NCBI GenBank assembly: GCA_018668195.1
Contig: JABITU010000133.1
Location: forward strand, 1 to 7,212
DNA length: 7,212 nt
Origin: Tateyamaria sp.
GTDB taxonomy: Bacteria > Pseudomonadota > Alphaproteobacteria > Rhodobacterales > Rhodobacteraceae
Direction: 5' to 3'
Part shown: positions 6,124 to 7,212 of the stretch, in pieces
Position numbering within the stretch: the stretch's first letter is position 1
How the letters are laid out: each line of letters opens with the position of its first letter
Translations under genes and position numbers: made by a program
The notes under the pieces: generated by a model
Told to the model about the DNA's origin: nothing
What the model saw: the letters and a program-made list of their open reading frames with translations, nothing else
Databases searched by the model: none

Positions 6124-7173
6124 TTAGCCTCCAATACGCGCACCGGTTTGAGAATCAAAAAGGTGGCAATGAACATCAGAAACCTCGATTGAAACCATGT
6201 CAGCGATTTTGGCGCGGTAATTTTTGTCAGCTTTGACCGACACGAGTGCGCCGCCAATGCGTACGCTCACCATTGTTGCGTCACCCAAAAGTTCCATCGT
6301 GTATATCGGCGCATTGATCTGACCGCCGCTTTCAACGACGCTAGCATCTTCTGCGCGAAATCCAATCGTTACCGGTCCCTCAGCTGCGTCCAGACCTGCT
6401 ATATCTGTGTATTTTGCAGAAAACTTACCATCTTTAACGGCACCCTCAATTAGGTTCATCGCTGGATTTCCAATGAAGCTGGCAACAAATGCATTGGCCG
6501 GGCTGTCATAAATTTCAACCGGCGTACCGACCTGCTGAACAATACCCTCTTTCATGATCACAACCCGGTCAGCCAAAGTCATCGCTTCAATCTGGTCATG
6601 CGTCACGTAGATCGTTGTTACAGCCAATTCGTGAGACAGATTCTTGATTTGCGCCCGCGTCGAAACCCTCAGCTTGGCATCAAGATTGGACAGCGGCTCA
6701 TCCATCAAAAAAACGTTCGGTTCGCGTACTACCGCCCGGGCAAGCGCAACACGCTGGCGCTGGCCCCCTGATAATTCGGCAGGTTTACGATGCAGAAAAT
6801 CATCAAGTTCAACCATGGCGCTTGCCCGGCGCACTTTTTCGTCATGGGTTTTGGAAGAAACCCCACGCACTCGTAGAGGAAAGCGAATGTTTTCGTAAAC
6901 ATTCATATGGGGATAAAGCGCATAACTCTGGAACACCATCGCCACATCACGATCTTTTGGCTCAAGATCATTGACCCGCTTTCCATCCACAAGAATATCT
7001 CCGTCACTGGCGTCTTCGAGCCCGGCGATCATGCGCATAGTGGTCGTCTTCCCGCAGCCCGACGGACCAAGCAGAACCAGAAACTCTTTATCTGCAATGG
7101 TTAGGTTAAAATTATCCACACCAACAAAACTGCCCCATCGCTTTGACAGGTTACGCAACTGGATTTCAGCCAT
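6124..7173 (-). CDS. ABC transporter ATP-binding subunit (MalK/UgpC type)
   Basis: This 349-residue cytoplasmic ATPase powers the importer. All nucleotide-binding motifs are intact: Walker A GPSGCGKTT (36-44), Q-loop Q82 in MVFQSYALYPHM, signature LSGGQRQRVALARA (134-147), Walker B VFLMDEP (154-160, with E159 catalytic), D-loop SNLD (162-165) and switch H192 in YVTHDQIEAMTLADR. A C-terminal TOBE-type regulatory region follows from about 230, with VTIGFRAED (268-276), as in MalK/UgpC proteins. Length is close to the usual 350-370. The start MAEIQLRNLSKRWG is typical and GGGGAG (7184-7179) lies 5 bases upstream. The frame stays open upstream to the window edge (13 codons), but the ribosome site and family length support 7173. 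As the first transporter gene in the window it precedes the binding protein, a less common order. It could in principle serve other transporters, since such ATPases are sometimes shared. Confidence 0.96.
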   Translation of the reverse strand: MAEIQLRNLSKRWGSFVGVDNFNLTIADKEFLVLLGPSGCGKTTTMRMIAGLEDASDGDILVDGKRVNDLEPKDRDVAMVFQSYALYPHMNVYENIRFPLRVRGVSSKTHDEKVRRASAMVELDDFLHRKPAELSGGQRQRVALARAVVREPNVFLMDEPLSNLDAKLRVSTRAQIKNLSHELAVTTIYVTHDQIEAMTLADRVVIMKEGIVQQVGTPVEIYDSPANAFVASFIGNPAMNLIEGAVKDGKFSAKYTDIAGLDAAEGPVTIGFRAEDASVVESGGQINAPIYTMELLGDATMVSVRIGGALVSVKADKNYRAKIADMVSIEVSDVHCHLFDSQTGARIGG

Positions 7174-7212
7174 TAACTCTCCCCAACGAAAATTCTTGTA
7201 TCCGCCGAAGCA
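7173..7212 (-). other. Possible 3' end of an upstream gene overlapping the ATPase start (TAATG)
   Basis: One minus-strand frame reads ...ASADTRIFVGES and stops at TAA (7175-7173), whose last A is the first base of the ATPase ATG. That would fit a further upstream operon gene coupled to the ATPase. However, only about 40 bases are visible and all three frames reach the window edge without an earlier stop, so this could be chance. No promoter elements are recognised here. Confidence 0.25.

Overview
The window is one stretch of a bacterial operon, all on the minus strand, so it reads from right to left. The order is: ABC transporter ATPase (7173-6124), periplasmic solute-binding protein (6044-4818), two inner-membrane permeases (4736-3714 and 3706-2825), a protein with two NTF2/SnoaL-like domains (2782-1760), a GMC-family FAD oxidoreductase (1763-243), and the first 82 codons of another small SnoaL-like protein that runs off the left edge (246-1). 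I found no rRNA, tRNA, CRISPR array, insertion sequence or phage gene, and no credible gene on the plus strand. No gap between genes exceeds about 80 bases.

The gene types, signal peptide and moderate GC content suggest an alphaproteobacterium, quite possibly a marine Rhodobacteraceae (Roseobacter-type) organism. That is inference from general resemblance; the window holds no taxonomic marker.

Right half (2825-7173): a complete CUT1-type (carbohydrate-class) ABC importer. The ATPase comes first, which is not the commonest order for this class. Two non-coding segments look regulatory. A pair of overlapping hairpins lies between ATPase and binding protein (6066-6118). A textbook intrinsic terminator lies directly after the binding-protein gene (4776-4803). 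Together they would let the binding protein accumulate above the membrane subunits.

Left half (1-2782): a tightly coupled enzyme module. The double-SnoaL gene and the GMC gene overlap by ATGA, and so do the GMC gene and the partial SnoaL gene. The double-SnoaL gene has its own strong Shine-Dalgarno. The partial protein resembles the double one, so the operon carries at least three NTF2-like domains around one flavin dehydrogenase.

The simplest reading is uptake of a polyhydroxylated or sugar-like compound, FAD-dependent oxidation of one of its alcohols to a carbonyl, then an acid-base step (isomerisation, elimination, hydration or ring closure) by the SnoaL-like proteins. The substrate and the SnoaL reaction cannot be read from the sequence. 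This pairing is the most interesting part of the window.
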